Shown: one piece after another, positions 21,219 through 33,964 of the stretch
Position numbering within the stretch: the first letter of the stretch is position 1
How the letters are laid out: each line of letters starts with the position of its first letter
DNA from: Pampus argenteus
Taxonomy: Eukaryota; Chordata; Actinopteri; Scombriformes; Stromateidae
Reading direction: 5' to 3'
Assembly: GCA_036937835.1 (NCBI GenBank)
Contig: CM072876.1
Location: forward strand, 19,528,001 to 19,592,000
DNA: 64,000 nt
Notes under the pieces: generated by a model
Database searches by the model: none
Seen by the model: the letters and a program-made list of their open reading frames with translations, nothing else
What the model was told of the DNA's origin: nothing
Translations under genes and position numbers: made by a program

Positions 21219-24200
21219 TTTTGATTGAAAATATTGCTCCTTGATTTAGAAAGACTGTAGTTGTCAGTTTTGGCCTTATCTATCCGAGAGAAAGCTATTT
21301 TTACAAATGTTACAGTAAAAGCTTCAGGAAGCTCTCAGAAGTGAGTTTTTGGGTGCTAATCATTAGAAATGAGTTACTTGTTGATGGCAAACATGGTTTT
21401 GATTGAAAATATTGCTCTTTGTTTAAGAAAAACTGTAGTTGTCATTTTTGGCATTCTCTCGCCGAGAGAAAGCTATTTTTTACAAATGTTACAGTAAAAG
21501 CTGCAGGAAGCTCTCAAAAGTGAGTTTTTGGGTGCTAATCATTAGAAATCAGTAACTTGTTGATGGCAAACATTGTTTTGATTGAAAATATTGCTCTGTG
21601 TTTAAGAAAAACTGTAGTTGTCAATTTTGGCCTTCTCTCGCTGAGAGAAAGCTATTTTTTTTACAAATGTTTCAGTAAAATCTGCAGGAAGCTCTCAGAA
21701 GTGAGTTTTTGGGTGCTAATCATTAGAAATCAGTTACTTGTTGATGGCAAACATGGTTTTGATTGAAAATATTGCTCTGTGTTTAAGAAAAACTGTAGTT
21801 GTCAATTTTGGCCTTCTCTCGCCGAGAGAAAGCTATTTTTTTTACAAATGTTACAGTAAAAGCTGCAGGAAGTTCGCAGAAGATAGTTTTTTGGTCCTAA
21901 TCAGTAGAAATCAGTTACTTGTTGATGGCAAACATGGTTTTGATTGAAAATATTGCTCCTTGTTTAAGAAAAACTATAGTTGTCAATTTTGGCCTTCTCT
22001 CGCCGAGAGAAAGCTATTTTTTTTACAAATGTTTCAGTAAAAGCTGCAGGAAGCTCTCAGAAGTGAGTTTTTGGGTGCTAATCATTAGAAACCAGTTACT
22101 TGTTGATGGCAAACATGGTTTTGATTGAAAGTATTGCTCTTTGCTTAAGAAAAACTGTAGTTGTCAATTTTGGCCTTCTCTTGCTGAGAGAAAGCTGTTT
22201 TTCCAAATGTTACAGTAAAAGCTGCAGGAAGCTCTCAGAAGTGAGTTTTTGGGTGCTAATCATTACAAATAAGTTACTTGTTGATGGCAAACATGGTTTT
22301 GATTGAAAATATTGCTCTGTGTTTAAGAAAAACTGTAGTTGTCAATTTTGGCCTTCTCTCGCCGAGAGAAAGCTATTTTTTTTACAAATGTTTCAGTAAA
22401 ATCTGCAGGAAGCTCTCAGAAGTGAGTTTTTGGGTGCTAATCATTAGAAATCAGTGACTTGTTGATGGCAAACATGGTTTTGATTGAAAATATTGCTCAT
22501 TGTTTAAGAAAAACTGTAGTTTTTAATTTTTACCTTCTCTTGCTGAGAGAAAGCTGTTTTTACATATGTTACAGTAAAAGCTGCAGGAAGCTCTCAGAAG
22601 TGAGTTTTTGGGTGCTAATCATTAGAAATCAGTTACTTGTTGATGGCAAACATGGTTTTGATTGAAAATATTGCTCCTTGTTTAAGAAAAACTATAGTTG
22701 TCAGTTTTGTCCTTCTCTCGCCGAGAGAAAGCTGTTTTTACAAATGTTGCAGTAAAAGCTGCAGGAAGCTCTCAGAAGTGAGTTTTTTGGTACTAATCAT
22801 TAGAAATCAGTTACTTGTTGATGGCAAACATGGTTTTGATTGAAAATATTGCTCCTTGTTTAAGAAAAACTGTAGTTGTCAGTTTCGGCCTGACAGAAAG
22901 CTATTTTTACAAATGTTACAGTAAAAGCAGCAGGAAGCTCTCAGAAGTAAGTTTTTTTGGTCCTAATCATTAGAAATCAGTAACGTGTTGATGGCAAACA
23001 TGGTTTTGATTGAAAATATTGCTCCTTGTTTAAGAAAAACTGTAGTTGTCAATTTTGGCCTTCTCTTGCTGAGAGAAAGCTTTTTTTACAAATGTTACAG
23101 TAAAAGCTGTAGGAAGCTCTCAGAAGTGAGTTTTTGGGTGCTAATCATTACAAATCAGTTACTTGTTGATGGAAAACATGGTTTTGATTGAAAATATTGG
23201 TCTTTGTTTAAGAAAAACTGTAGTTTGTAATTTTTACCTTCTCTTGCTGAGAGAAAGCTGTTTTTACAAATGTTACAGTAAAAGCTGCAGGAAGCTCTCA
23301 GAAGTGAGTTTTTTGACCTAATCATTAGAAATCAGTTACTTGTTGATGGCAAACATGGTTTTGATTAAAAATATTGCTCCTTGTTTAAGAAAAACTGTAG
23401 TTGTCAGTTTTGGCCTGAGAGAAAGCTATTTTTACAAATGTTACAGTAAAAGCTACAGGAAGCTCTCAGAAGTGAGTTTTTTGGTCCTAATCATTAGAAA
23501 TCAGTTACTTGTTGATGGCAAACATGGTTTTGATTGAAAATATTGCTCCTTGTTTAAGAAAAACTATAGTTGTCAGTTTTGTCCTTCTCTCGCCGAGAGA
23601 AAGCTGTTTTTACAAATGTTGCAGTAAAAGCTGCAGGAAGCTCTCAGAAGTAAGTTTTTTTGGTCCTAATCATTAGAAATCAGTAACTTGTTGATGGCAA
23701 ACATGGTTTTGATTGAAAATATTGCTCCTTGTTTAAGAAAAACTATAGTTGTCAATTTTGGCCTTCTCTCGCCGAGAGAAAGCTATTTTTTTTACAAATG
23801 TTTCAGTAAAAGCTGCAGAAAGCTCTCAGAAGTGAGTTTTTGGGTGCTAATCATTAGAAACCAGTTACTTGTTGATGGCAAACATGGTTTTGATTGAAAG
23901 TATTGCTCTTTGTTTAAGAAAAACTGTAGTTTTTAATTTTTACCTTCTCTTGCTCAGAGAAAGCTGATTTTACAAATGTTACAGTAAAAGCTGCAGGAAG
24001 CTCTCAGAAGTGAGCTTTGTGCTCCTAATCATTAGAAATCAGTTACTTGTTGATGGCAAACATGGTTTTGATTGAAAATATTGCTGCTTGTTTTAGAAAA
24101 ACTGTAGTTGTCAGTTTTGGCCTGAGAGAAAGCTATTTTTTACAAATGTTACAGTAAAAGCTGCAGGAAGCTCTCAGAAGTGAGTTTTTTGGTCCTAATC

Positions 24201-26394
24201 AGTAGAAACCAGTTACTTGTTGATGGCAAACATGGTTTTGATTGAAAATATTGCTCCTTGATTTAGAAAGACTGTAGTTGTCAGTTTTGGCCTTATCTAT
24301 CCGAGAGAAAGCTATTTTTACAAATGTTACAGTAAAAGCTTCAGGAAGCTCTCAGAAGTGAGTTTTTGGGTGCTAATCATTAGAAATGAGTTACTTGTTG
24401 ATGGCAAACATTGTTTTGATTGAAAATATTGCTCTGTGTTTAAGAAAAACTGTAGTTGTCAATTTTGGCCTTCTCTCGCTGAGAGAAAGCTATTTTTTTT
24501 ACAAATGTTTCAGTAAAATCTGCAGGAAGCTCTCAGAAGTGAGTTTTTGGGTGCTAATCATTAGAAATCAGTTACTTGTTGATGGCAAACATGGTTTTGA
24601 TTGAAAATATTGCTCTGTGTTTAAGAAAAACTGTAGTTGTCAATTTTGGCCTTCTCTCGCCGAGAGAAAGCTATTTTTTTTACAAATGTTACAGTAAAAG
24701 CTGCAGGAAGTTCGCAGAAGATAGTTTTTTGGTCCTAATCAGTAGAAATCAGTTACTTGTTGATGGCAAACATGGTTTTGATTGAAAATATTGCTCCTTG
24801 TTTAAGAAAAACTATAGTTGTCAATTTTGGCCTTCTCTCGCCGAGAGAAAGCTATTTTTTTTACAAATGTTTCAGTAAAAGCTGCAGGAAGCTCTCAGAA
24901 GTGAGTTTTTGGGTGCTAATCATTAGAAACCAGTTACTTGTTGATGGCAAACATGGTTTTGATTGAAAGTATTGCTCTTTGCTTAAGAAAAACTGTAGTT
25001 GTCAATTTTGGCCTTCTCTTGCTGAGAGAAAGCTGTTTTTCCAAATGTTACAGTAAAAGCTGCAGGAAGCTCTCAGAAGTGAGTTTTTGGGTACTAATCA
25101 TTACAAATAAGTTACTTGTTGATGGCAAACATGGTTTTGATTGAAAATATTGCTCTGTGTTTAAGAAAAACTGTAGTTGTCAATTTTGGCCTTCTCTCGC
25201 CGAGAGAAAGCTATTTTTTTTTACAAATGTTTCAGTAAAATCTGCAGGAAGCTCTCAGAAGTGAGTTTTTGGGTGCTAATCATTAGAAATCAGTGACTTG
25301 TTGATGGCAAACATGGTTTTGATTGAAAATATTGCTCATTGTTTAAGAAAAACTGTAGTTTTTAATTTTTACCTTCTCTTGCTGAGAGAAAGCTGTTTTT
25401 ACAAATGTTACAGTAAAAGCTGCAGGAAGCTCTCAGAAGTGAGTTATTGGGTGCTAATCATTACAAATCAGTTACTTGTTGATGGAAAACATGGTTTTGA
25501 TTAAAAATATTGCTCTTTGTTTAAGAAAAACTGTAGTTTTTAATTTTTACCTTCTCTTGCTGAGAGAAAGCTGATTTTACACATGTTACAGTAAAAGCTG
25601 CAGGAAGCTCTCAGAAGTGAGCTTTGTGCTCCTAATCATTAGAAATCAGTTACTTGTTGATGGCAAACATGGTTTTGATTGAAAATATTGCTCCTTGTTT
25701 ATCAAAAACTGTAGTTGTCAGTTTTGGCCTTCTCTCGCAGAGAGAAAGCTATTTTTGACAAATGTTACAGTAAAAGCTGCAGGAAGCTCTCAGAAGTGAG
25801 TTGTTTTGGTCCTAATCATTAGAAATCATTTACTTGTTGATGGCAAACATGGTTTTGATTGAAAATATTGCTGCTTGTTTTAGAAAAACTGTAGTTGTCA
25901 GTTTTGGCCTTCTCTCGCAGAGAGAAAGCTATTTTTACAAATGTTACAGTAAAAGCTGCAGGAAGCTCTCAGAAGTGAGTTTTTTGGTCCTAATCATTAG
26001 AAATCAGTTACTTGTTGATGGCAAAAATGGTTTTGATTGAAAATATTGCTCCTTGTTTAAGAAAAACTGTAGTTGTCAGTTTTGGCCTGAGAGAAAGCTA
26101 TTTTTACAAATGTTACAGTAAAAGCTGCAGGAAGCTCTCAGAAGTGAGTTTTTTGGTCCTAATCAGTAGAAATCAGTTACTTGTTGATGGCAAACATGGT
26201 TTTGATTGAAAATATTGCTCCTTGATTTAGAAAGACTGTAGTTGTCAGTTTTGGCCTTATCTATCCGAGAGAAAGCTATTTTTACAAATGTTACAGTAAA
26301 AGCTTCAGGAAGCTCTCAGAAGTGAGTTTTTGGGTGCTAATCATTAGAAATGAGTTACTTGTTGATGGCAAACATGGTTTTGATTGAAAATATT

Positions 26395-28190
26395 GCTCTT
26401 TGTTTAAGAAAAACTGTAGTTGTCATTTTTGGCATTCTCTCGCCGAGAGAAAGCTATTTTTTACAAATGTTACAGTAAAAGCTGCAGGAAGCTCTCAAAA
26501 GTGAGTTTTTGGGTGCTAATCATTAGAAATCAGTAACTTGTTGATGGCAAACATTGTTTTGATTGAAAATATTGCTCTGTGTTTAAGAAAAACTGTAGTT
26601 GTCAATTTTGGCCTTCTCTCGCCGAGAGAAAGCTATTTTTTTTACAAATGTTACAGTAAAAGCTGCAGGAAGTTCGCAGAAGATAGTTTTTTGGTCCTAA
26701 TCAGTAGAAATCAGTTACTTGTTGATGGCAATCATGGTTTTGATTGAAAATATTGCTCCTTGTTTAAGAAAAACTATAGTTGTCAATTTTGGCCTTCTCT
26801 CGCCGAGAGAAAGCTATTTTTTTTACAAATGTTTCAGTAAAAGCTGCAGGAAGCTCTCAGAAGTGAGTTTTTGGGTGCTAATCATTAGAAACCAGTTACT
26901 TGTTGATGGCAAACATGGTTTTGATTGAAAGTATTGCTCTTTGCTTAAGAAAAACTGTAGTTGTCAATTTTGGCCTTCTCTTGCTGAGAGAAAGCTGTTT
27001 TTACAAATGTTACAGTAAAAGCTGCAGGAAGCTCTCAGAAGTGAGTTTTTGGGTGCTAATCATTACAAATCAGTTACTTGTTGATGGCAAACATGGTTTT
27101 GATTGAAAATATTGCTCCTTGTTAAGTTTTTACAAATGTTTCAGTCAGTTTTGTCCTTCTCTCGCCTAGAGAAAGCTGTTTTTACAAATGTTGCAGTAAA
27201 AGCTGCAGGAAGCTCTCAGAAGTGAGTTTTTGGGTGCTAATCATTACAAATAAGTTACCTGTTAATGGCAAACATGGTTTTGATTGAAAATATTGCTCTG
27301 TGTTTAAGAAAAACTGTAGTTGTCATTTTTGGCATTCTCTCGCCGAGAGAAAGCTATTTTTTACAAATGTTACAGTAAAAGCTGCAGGAAGCTCTCAAAA
27401 GTGAGTTTTTGGGTGCTAATCATTAGAAATCAGTAACTTGTTGATGGCAAACATTGTTTTGATTGAAAATATTGCTCTGTGTTTAAGAAAAACTGTAGTT
27501 GTCAATTTTGGCCTTCTCTCGCCGAGAGAAAGCTATTTTTTTTACAAATGTTACAGTAAAAGCTGCAGGAAGTTCGCAGAAGATAGTTTTTTGGTCCTAA
27601 TCAGTAGAAATCAGTTACTTGTTGATGGCAAACATGGTTTTGATTGAAAATATTGCTCCTTGTTTAAGAAAAACTATAGTTGTCAATTTTGGCCTTCTCT
27701 CGCCGAGAGAAAGCTATTTTTTTTACAAATGTTTCAGTAAAAGCTGCAGGAAGCTCTCAGAAGTGAGTTTTTGGGTGCTAATCATTAGAAACCACTTACT
27801 TGTTGATGGCAAACATGGTTTTGATTGAAAGTATTGCTCTTTGCTTAAGAAAAACTGTAGTTGTCAATTTTGGCCTTCTCTTGCTGAGAGAAAGCTGTTT
27901 TTACAAATGTTACAGTAAAAGCTGCAGGAAGCTCTCAGAAGTGAGTTTTTGGGTGCTAATCATTACAAATCAGTTACTTGTTGATGGCAAACATGGTTTT
28001 GATTGAAAATATTGCTCCTTGTTTAAGAAAAACTATAGTTGTCAGTTTTGTCCTTCTCTCGCCGAGAGAAAGCTGTTTTTACAAATGTTGCAGTAAAAGC
28101 TGCAGGAAGCTCTCAGAAGTGAGTTTTTGGGTGCTAATCATTACAAATAAGTTACTCGTTGATGGCAAACATGGTTTTGATTGAAAATAT
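26395..28190. repeat. Tandem duplication with 900-bp unit (five monomers)
   Basis: Open-frame landmarks at 26538, 26719 and 26900 recur at 27438, 27619 and 27800, each displaced by exactly 900 bp. The sequence between agrees closely, apart from a scrambled segment at 27121-27148 in the first copy. Edges are approximate. Confidence 0.82.
27121..27148. repeat. Scrambled monomer with out-of-place internal segment
   Basis: After TTGCTCCTTGTTAA this monomer reads GTTTTTACAAATGTTTCAGT (27126-27145), a segment that normally lies about 50 bp further on in a monomer. It then returns to the expected GTCAGTTTTGTCC. The 900-bp-displaced partner at about 28021 has the normal AAGAAAAACTATAGTTGTCA here. 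This looks like a short templated insertion replacing local sequence. Confidence 0.75.
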
Positions 28191-28338
28191 TGCTCTGTGT
28201 TTAAGAAAAACTGTAGTTGTCAATTTTGGCCTTCTCTCGCCGAGAGAAAGCTATTTTTTTTTTACAAATGTTTCAGTAAAAGCTGCAGGAAGCTCTCAGA
28301 AGTAAGTTTTTGGGTGCTAATCATTAGAAATCAGTTAC

Positions 28339-29590
28339 TTGTTGATGGCAAACATGGTTTTGATTGAAAATATTGCTCCTTGTTTAAGAAAAACTGTAGT
28401 TGTCAGTTTTGGCCTGAGAGAAAGCTATTTTTACAAATGTTACAGTAAAAGCTGCAGGAAGCTCTCAGAAGTAAGATTTTTGGTCCTAATCAGTAGAAAT
28501 CAGTTACTTGTTGATGGCAAACATGGTTTTGATTGAAAATATTGCTCCTTGTTTAGGAAAAACTATAGTTGTCAGTTTTGGCCTTCTCTCGCCGAGAGAA
28601 AGCTATTTTTTAAAAATGTTACAGTAAAATCTGCAGGAAGCTCTCAGAAGTGAGTTTTTTGGTCCTAATCATTAGAAATCAGTAACTTGTTGATGGCAAA
28701 CATGGTTTTGATTGAAAATATTGCTCCTTGTTTAAGAAAAACTGTAGTTGTCAGTTTCGGCCTGACAGAAAGCTATTTTTACAAATGTTACAGTAAAAGC
28801 AGCAGGAAGCTTTCAGAAGTGAGGTTTTTGGTCCTAATCATTAGAAATCAGTTACTTGTTGATGGCAAACATGGTTTTGATTGAAAATATTGCTCCTTGT
28901 TTAAGAAAAACTGTAGTTGTCAGTTTCGGCCTGACAGAAAGCTATTTTTACAAATGTTACAGTAAAAGCAGCAGGAAGCTCTCAGAAGTAAGTTTTTTTG
29001 GTCCTAATCATTAGAAATCAGTAACGTGTTGATGGCAAACATGGTTTTTATTGAAAATATTGCTCCTTGTTTAAGAAAAACTGTAGTTGTCAATTTTGGC
29101 CTTCTCTTGCTGAGAGAAAGCTTTTTTTACAAATGTTACAGTAAAAGCTGTAGGAAGCTCTCAGAAGTGAGTTTTTGGGTGCTAATCATTAGAAATCAGT
29201 TACTTGTTGATGGCAAACATGGTTTTGATTGAAAATATTGCTCTTTGTTTAAGAAAAACTGTAGTTTGTAATTTTTACCTTCTCTTGCTGAGAGAAAGCT
29301 GTTTTTACAAATGTTACAGTAAAAGCTGCAGGAAGCTCTCAGAAGTGAGTTTTTTGACCTAATCATTAGAAATCAGTTACTTGTTGATGGCAAACATGGT
29401 TTTGATTGAAAATATTGCTCTTTGTTGAAGAAAAAATGAAGTTGTCATTTTTGGCCTTCTCTCGCTGAGAGAAAGCTATTTTTTCAACAAATGTTAAAAG
29501 TAAAAGCTGCAGAAAGCTCTCAGAAGTGAGTTTTTGGGTGCTAATCATTAGAAATCAGTTACTTGTTGATGGCAAACATGGTTTTGATTA
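28339..29590. repeat. Satellite block repeated at 30092-31512
   Basis: The left part (28339-28884) matches 30092-30637 at offset 1753. The right part, including a marker monomer, matches at offset 1922. The 169-bp difference is exactly one short monomer (30609-30777) present only in the downstream copy. Confidence 0.82.
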
Positions 29591-32500
29591 AAAAAATATT
29601 GCTCTTTGTTTAAGAAAAACTGTAGTTGTCATTTTTGGCCTTCACTCGCCAAGACAAAGCTATTTTTTACAAATGTTACAGTAAAAGCTGCAGGAAGCTC
29701 TCAGAAGTGAGTTTTTGGGTGCTAATCATTAGAAATCAGTTACTTGTTGATTGCAAACATGGTTTTGATTGAAAATATTGCTCGTTGTTTAAGAAAAACT
29801 GTAGTTGTCAGTTTTGGCCTGAGAGAAAGCTATTTTTACAAATGTTACAGTAAATGCTGCAGGAAGCTCTCAGAAGTGAGTTTTGTGCTACTAATCGTTA
29901 GAAATCAGTAACTTGTTGATGGCAAACATGGCTTTGATTGAAAATATTGCTCCTTGTTTAAGAAAAACTGTAGTTGTCAGTTTTGGCCTTCTCTCGCCGA
30001 GAGAAAGCTATTTTTTACAAATGTTACAGTAAAAGCAGCAGGAAGCTCTCAGAAGTGAGTTTTGTGCTCCTAATCATTAGAAATCAGTTACTTGTTGATG
30101 GCAAACATGGTTTTGATTGAAAATATTGCTCCTTGTTTAAGAAAAACTGTAGTTGTCAGTTTTGGCCTGAGAGAAAGCTATTTTTACAAATGTTACAGTA
30201 AAAGCTGCAGGAAGCTCTCAGAAGTAAGATTTTTGGTCCTAATCAGTAGAAATCAGTTACTTGTTGATGGCAAACATGGTTTTGATTGAAAATATTGCTC
30301 CTTGTTTAGGAAAAACTATAGTTGTCAGTTTTGGCCTTCTCTCGCCGAGAGAAAGCTATTTTTTAAAAATGTTACAGTAAAATCTGCAGGAAGCTCTCAG
30401 AAGTGAGTTTTTTGGTCCTAATCATTAGAAATCAGTAACTTGTTGATGGCAAACATGGTTTTGATTGAAAATATTGCTCCTTGTTTAAGAAAAACTGTAG
30501 TTGTCAGTTTCGGCCTGACAGAAAGCTATTTTTACAAATGTTACAGTAAAAGCAACAGGAAGCTCTCAGAAGTGAGTTTTTTGGTCCTAATCATTAGAAA
30601 TCAGTTACTTGTTGATGGCAAACATGGTTTTGATTAAAAATATTGCTTGTTGTTTAAGAAAAGCTGTAGTTGTCAGTTTTGGCCTGAGAGAAAGCTATTT
30701 TTACAAATGTTACAGTAAAAGCTGCAGGAAGCTTTCAGAAGTGAGGTTTTTGGTCCTAATCATTAGAAATCAGTTACTTGTTGATGGCAAACATGGTTTT
30801 GATTGAAAATATTGCTCCTTGTTTAAGAAAAACTGTAGTTGTCAGTTTCGGCCTGACAGAAAGCTATTTTTACAAATGTTACAGTAAAAGCAGCAGGAAG
30901 CTCTCAGAAGTAAGTTTTTTTGGTCCTAATCATTAGAAATCAGTAACGTGTTGATGGCAAACATGGTTTTTATTGAAAATATTGCTCCTTGTTTAAGAAA
31001 AACTGTAGTTGTCAATTTTGGCCTTCTCTTGCTGAGAGAAAGCTTTTTTTACAAATGTTACAGTAAAAGCTGTAGGAAGCTCTCAGAAGTGAGTTTTTGG
31101 GTGCTAATCATTAGAAATCAGTTACTTGTTGATGGCAAACATGGTTTTGATTGAAAATATTGCTCTTTGTTTAAGAAAAACTGTAGTTTGTAATTTTTAC
31201 CTTCTCTTGCTGAGAGAAAGCTGTTTTTACAAATGTTACAGTAAAAGCTGCAGGAAGCTCTCAGAAGTGAGTTTTTTGACCTAATCATTAGAAATCAGTT
31301 ACTTGTTGATGGCAAACATGGTTTTGATTGAAAATATTGCTCTTTGTTGAAGAAAAAATGAAGTTGTCATTTTTGGCCTTCTCTCGCTGAGAGAAAGCTA
31401 TTTTTTCAACAAATGTTAAAAGTAAAAGCTGCAGAAAGCTCTCAGAAGTGAGTTTTTGGGTGCTAATCATTAGAAATCAGTTACTTGTTGATGGCAAACA
31501 TGGTTTTGATTAAAAATATTGCTCCTTGTTTAAGAAAAACTGTAGTTGTCAGTTTCGGCCTGACAGAAAGCTATTTTTACAAATGTTACAGTAAAAGCAG
31601 CAGGAAGCTCTCAGAAGTGAGTTTTTTTGGTCCTAATCATTAGAAATCAATAACGTGTTGATGGCAAACATGGTTTTGATTGAAAATATTGCTCCTTGTT
31701 TAAGAAAAACTGTAGTTGTCAATTTTGGCCTTCTCTTGCTGAGAGAAAGCTGTTTTTACAAATGTTACAGTAAAAGCTGTAGGAAGCTCTCAGAAGTGAG
31801 TCTTTGGGTGCTAATCATTAGAAATCAGTTACTTGTTGATGGCAAACATGGTTTTGATTGAAAATATTGCTCTTTGTTTAAGAAAAACTGTAGTTTGTAA
31901 TTTTTACCTTCTCTTGCTGAGAGAAAGCTGTTTTTACAAATGTTACAGTAAAAGCTGCAGGAAGCTCTCAGAAGTGAGTTTTTTGACCTAATCATTAGAA
32001 ATCAGTTACTTGTTGATGGCAAACATGGTTTTGATTGAAAATATTGTTCCTTGTTTAAGAAAAACTGTAGTTGTCAGTTTTGGCCTGAGAGAAAGCTATT
32101 TTTACAAATGTTACAGTAAAAGCTGCAGGAAGCTCTCAGAAGTGAGTTTTTTGGTCCTAATCATTAGAAATCAGTTACTTGTTGATGGCAAACATGGTTT
32201 TGATTGAAAATATTGCTCCTTGTTTAAGAAAAACTGTAGTTGTCAGTTTTGGCCTTCTCTCGCCGAGAGAAAGCAATTTTTTTACAAATGTTACAGTAAA
32301 AGCTGCAGGAAGCTCTCAGAAGTGAGTTTTGTGCTCCTAATCAGTAGAAATCAGTTACTTGTTCATGGCAAACATGGTTTTGATTGAAAATATTGCTCCT
32401 TGTTTAAGAAAAACTGTAGTTGTCATTTTTGGCCTTCTGTCGCTGAGAGAAAGCTATTTTTTTTACAAATGTTACAGTAAAAGCTGCAGGAAGTTCGCAG

Positions 32501-33964
32501 AAGATAGTTTTTTGGTCCTAATCATTAGAAATCAGTTAGTTGTTGATGACAAACATGGTTTTGATTGAAAATATTGCTCCTTGTTTAAGAAAAACTAGTT
32601 GTCAATTTTGGCCTTCTCTCGCCGAGAGAAAGCTTTTTTTTTTTTCACAAATGTTTCAGTAAAAGCTGCAGGAAGCTCTCAGAAGTGAGTTTTTGGGTGC
32701 TAATCATTAGAAATCAGTTACTTGTTGATTGCAAACATGGTTTTGATTGAAAATATTGCTCGTTGTTTAAGAAAAACTGTAGTTGTCAGTTTTGGCCTGA
32801 GAGAAAGCTATTTTTACAAATGTTACAGTAAATGCTGCAGGAAGCTCTCAGAAGTGAGTTTTGTGCTACTAATCATTAGAAATCAGTAACTTGTTGATGG
32901 CAAACATCGTTTTGATTGAAAATATTGCTCCTTGTTTATGAAAAACTGTAGTTGTCAGTTTCGGCCTTTTCTCGCAGAGAGAAAGCTATTTTTTTACAAA
33001 TGTTACAGTAAAAGCTGCAGGAAGCTCTCAGAAGTGAGTTTTTGGTCCTAATCATTAGAAATCAGTAACTTGTTGATGGCAAACATGGCTTTGATTGAAA
33101 ATATTGCTCCTTGTTTAAGAAAAACTGTAGTTGTCAGTTTTGGCCTTCTCTCGCCGAGAGAAAGCTATTTTTTACAAATGTTACAGTAAAAGCAGCAGGA
33201 AGCTCTCAGAAGTGAGTTTTGTGCTCCTAATCATTAGAAATCAGTAACTTGTTGATGGCAAACATGGTTTTTATTGAAAATATTGCTCCTTGTTTAAGAA
33301 AAACTGTAGTTGTCAGTTTCGGCCTGACAGAAAGCTATTTTTACAAATGTTACAGTAAAAGCAGCAGGAAGCTCTCAGAAGTGAGTTTTTTTTTTCCTAA
33401 TCATTAGAAATCAGTAACGTGTTGATGGCAAACATGGTTTTGATTAAAAATATTGCTCCTTGTTTAAGAAAAACTGTAGTTTGTAATTTTTACCTTCTCT
33501 TGCTGAGAGAAAGCTGTTTTTACAAATGTTACAGTAAAAGCTGCAGGAAGCTCTCAGAAGTGAGTTTTTTGACCTAATCATTAGAAATCAGTTACTTGTT
33601 GATGGCAAACATGGTTTTGATTGAAAATATTGCTCTTTGTTGAAGAAAAAATAAAGTTGTCATTTTTGGCCTTCTCTCGCTGAGAGAAAGCTATTTTTTC
33701 AACAAATGTTAAAAGTAAAAGCTCCAGAAAGCTCTCAGAAGTGAGTTTTTGGGTGCTAATCATTAGAAATCAGTTACTTGTTGATGGCAAACATGGTTTT
33801 GATTGAAAATATTGCTCCTTGTTTAAGAAAAACTGTAGTTGTCAGTTTTGGCCTGAGAGAAAGCTATTTTTACAAATGTTACAGTAACAGCTGCAGGAAG
33901 CTCTCAGAAGTGAGTTTTTTGGTCCTAATCATTAGAAATCAGTTACTTGTTGATGGCAAACATG

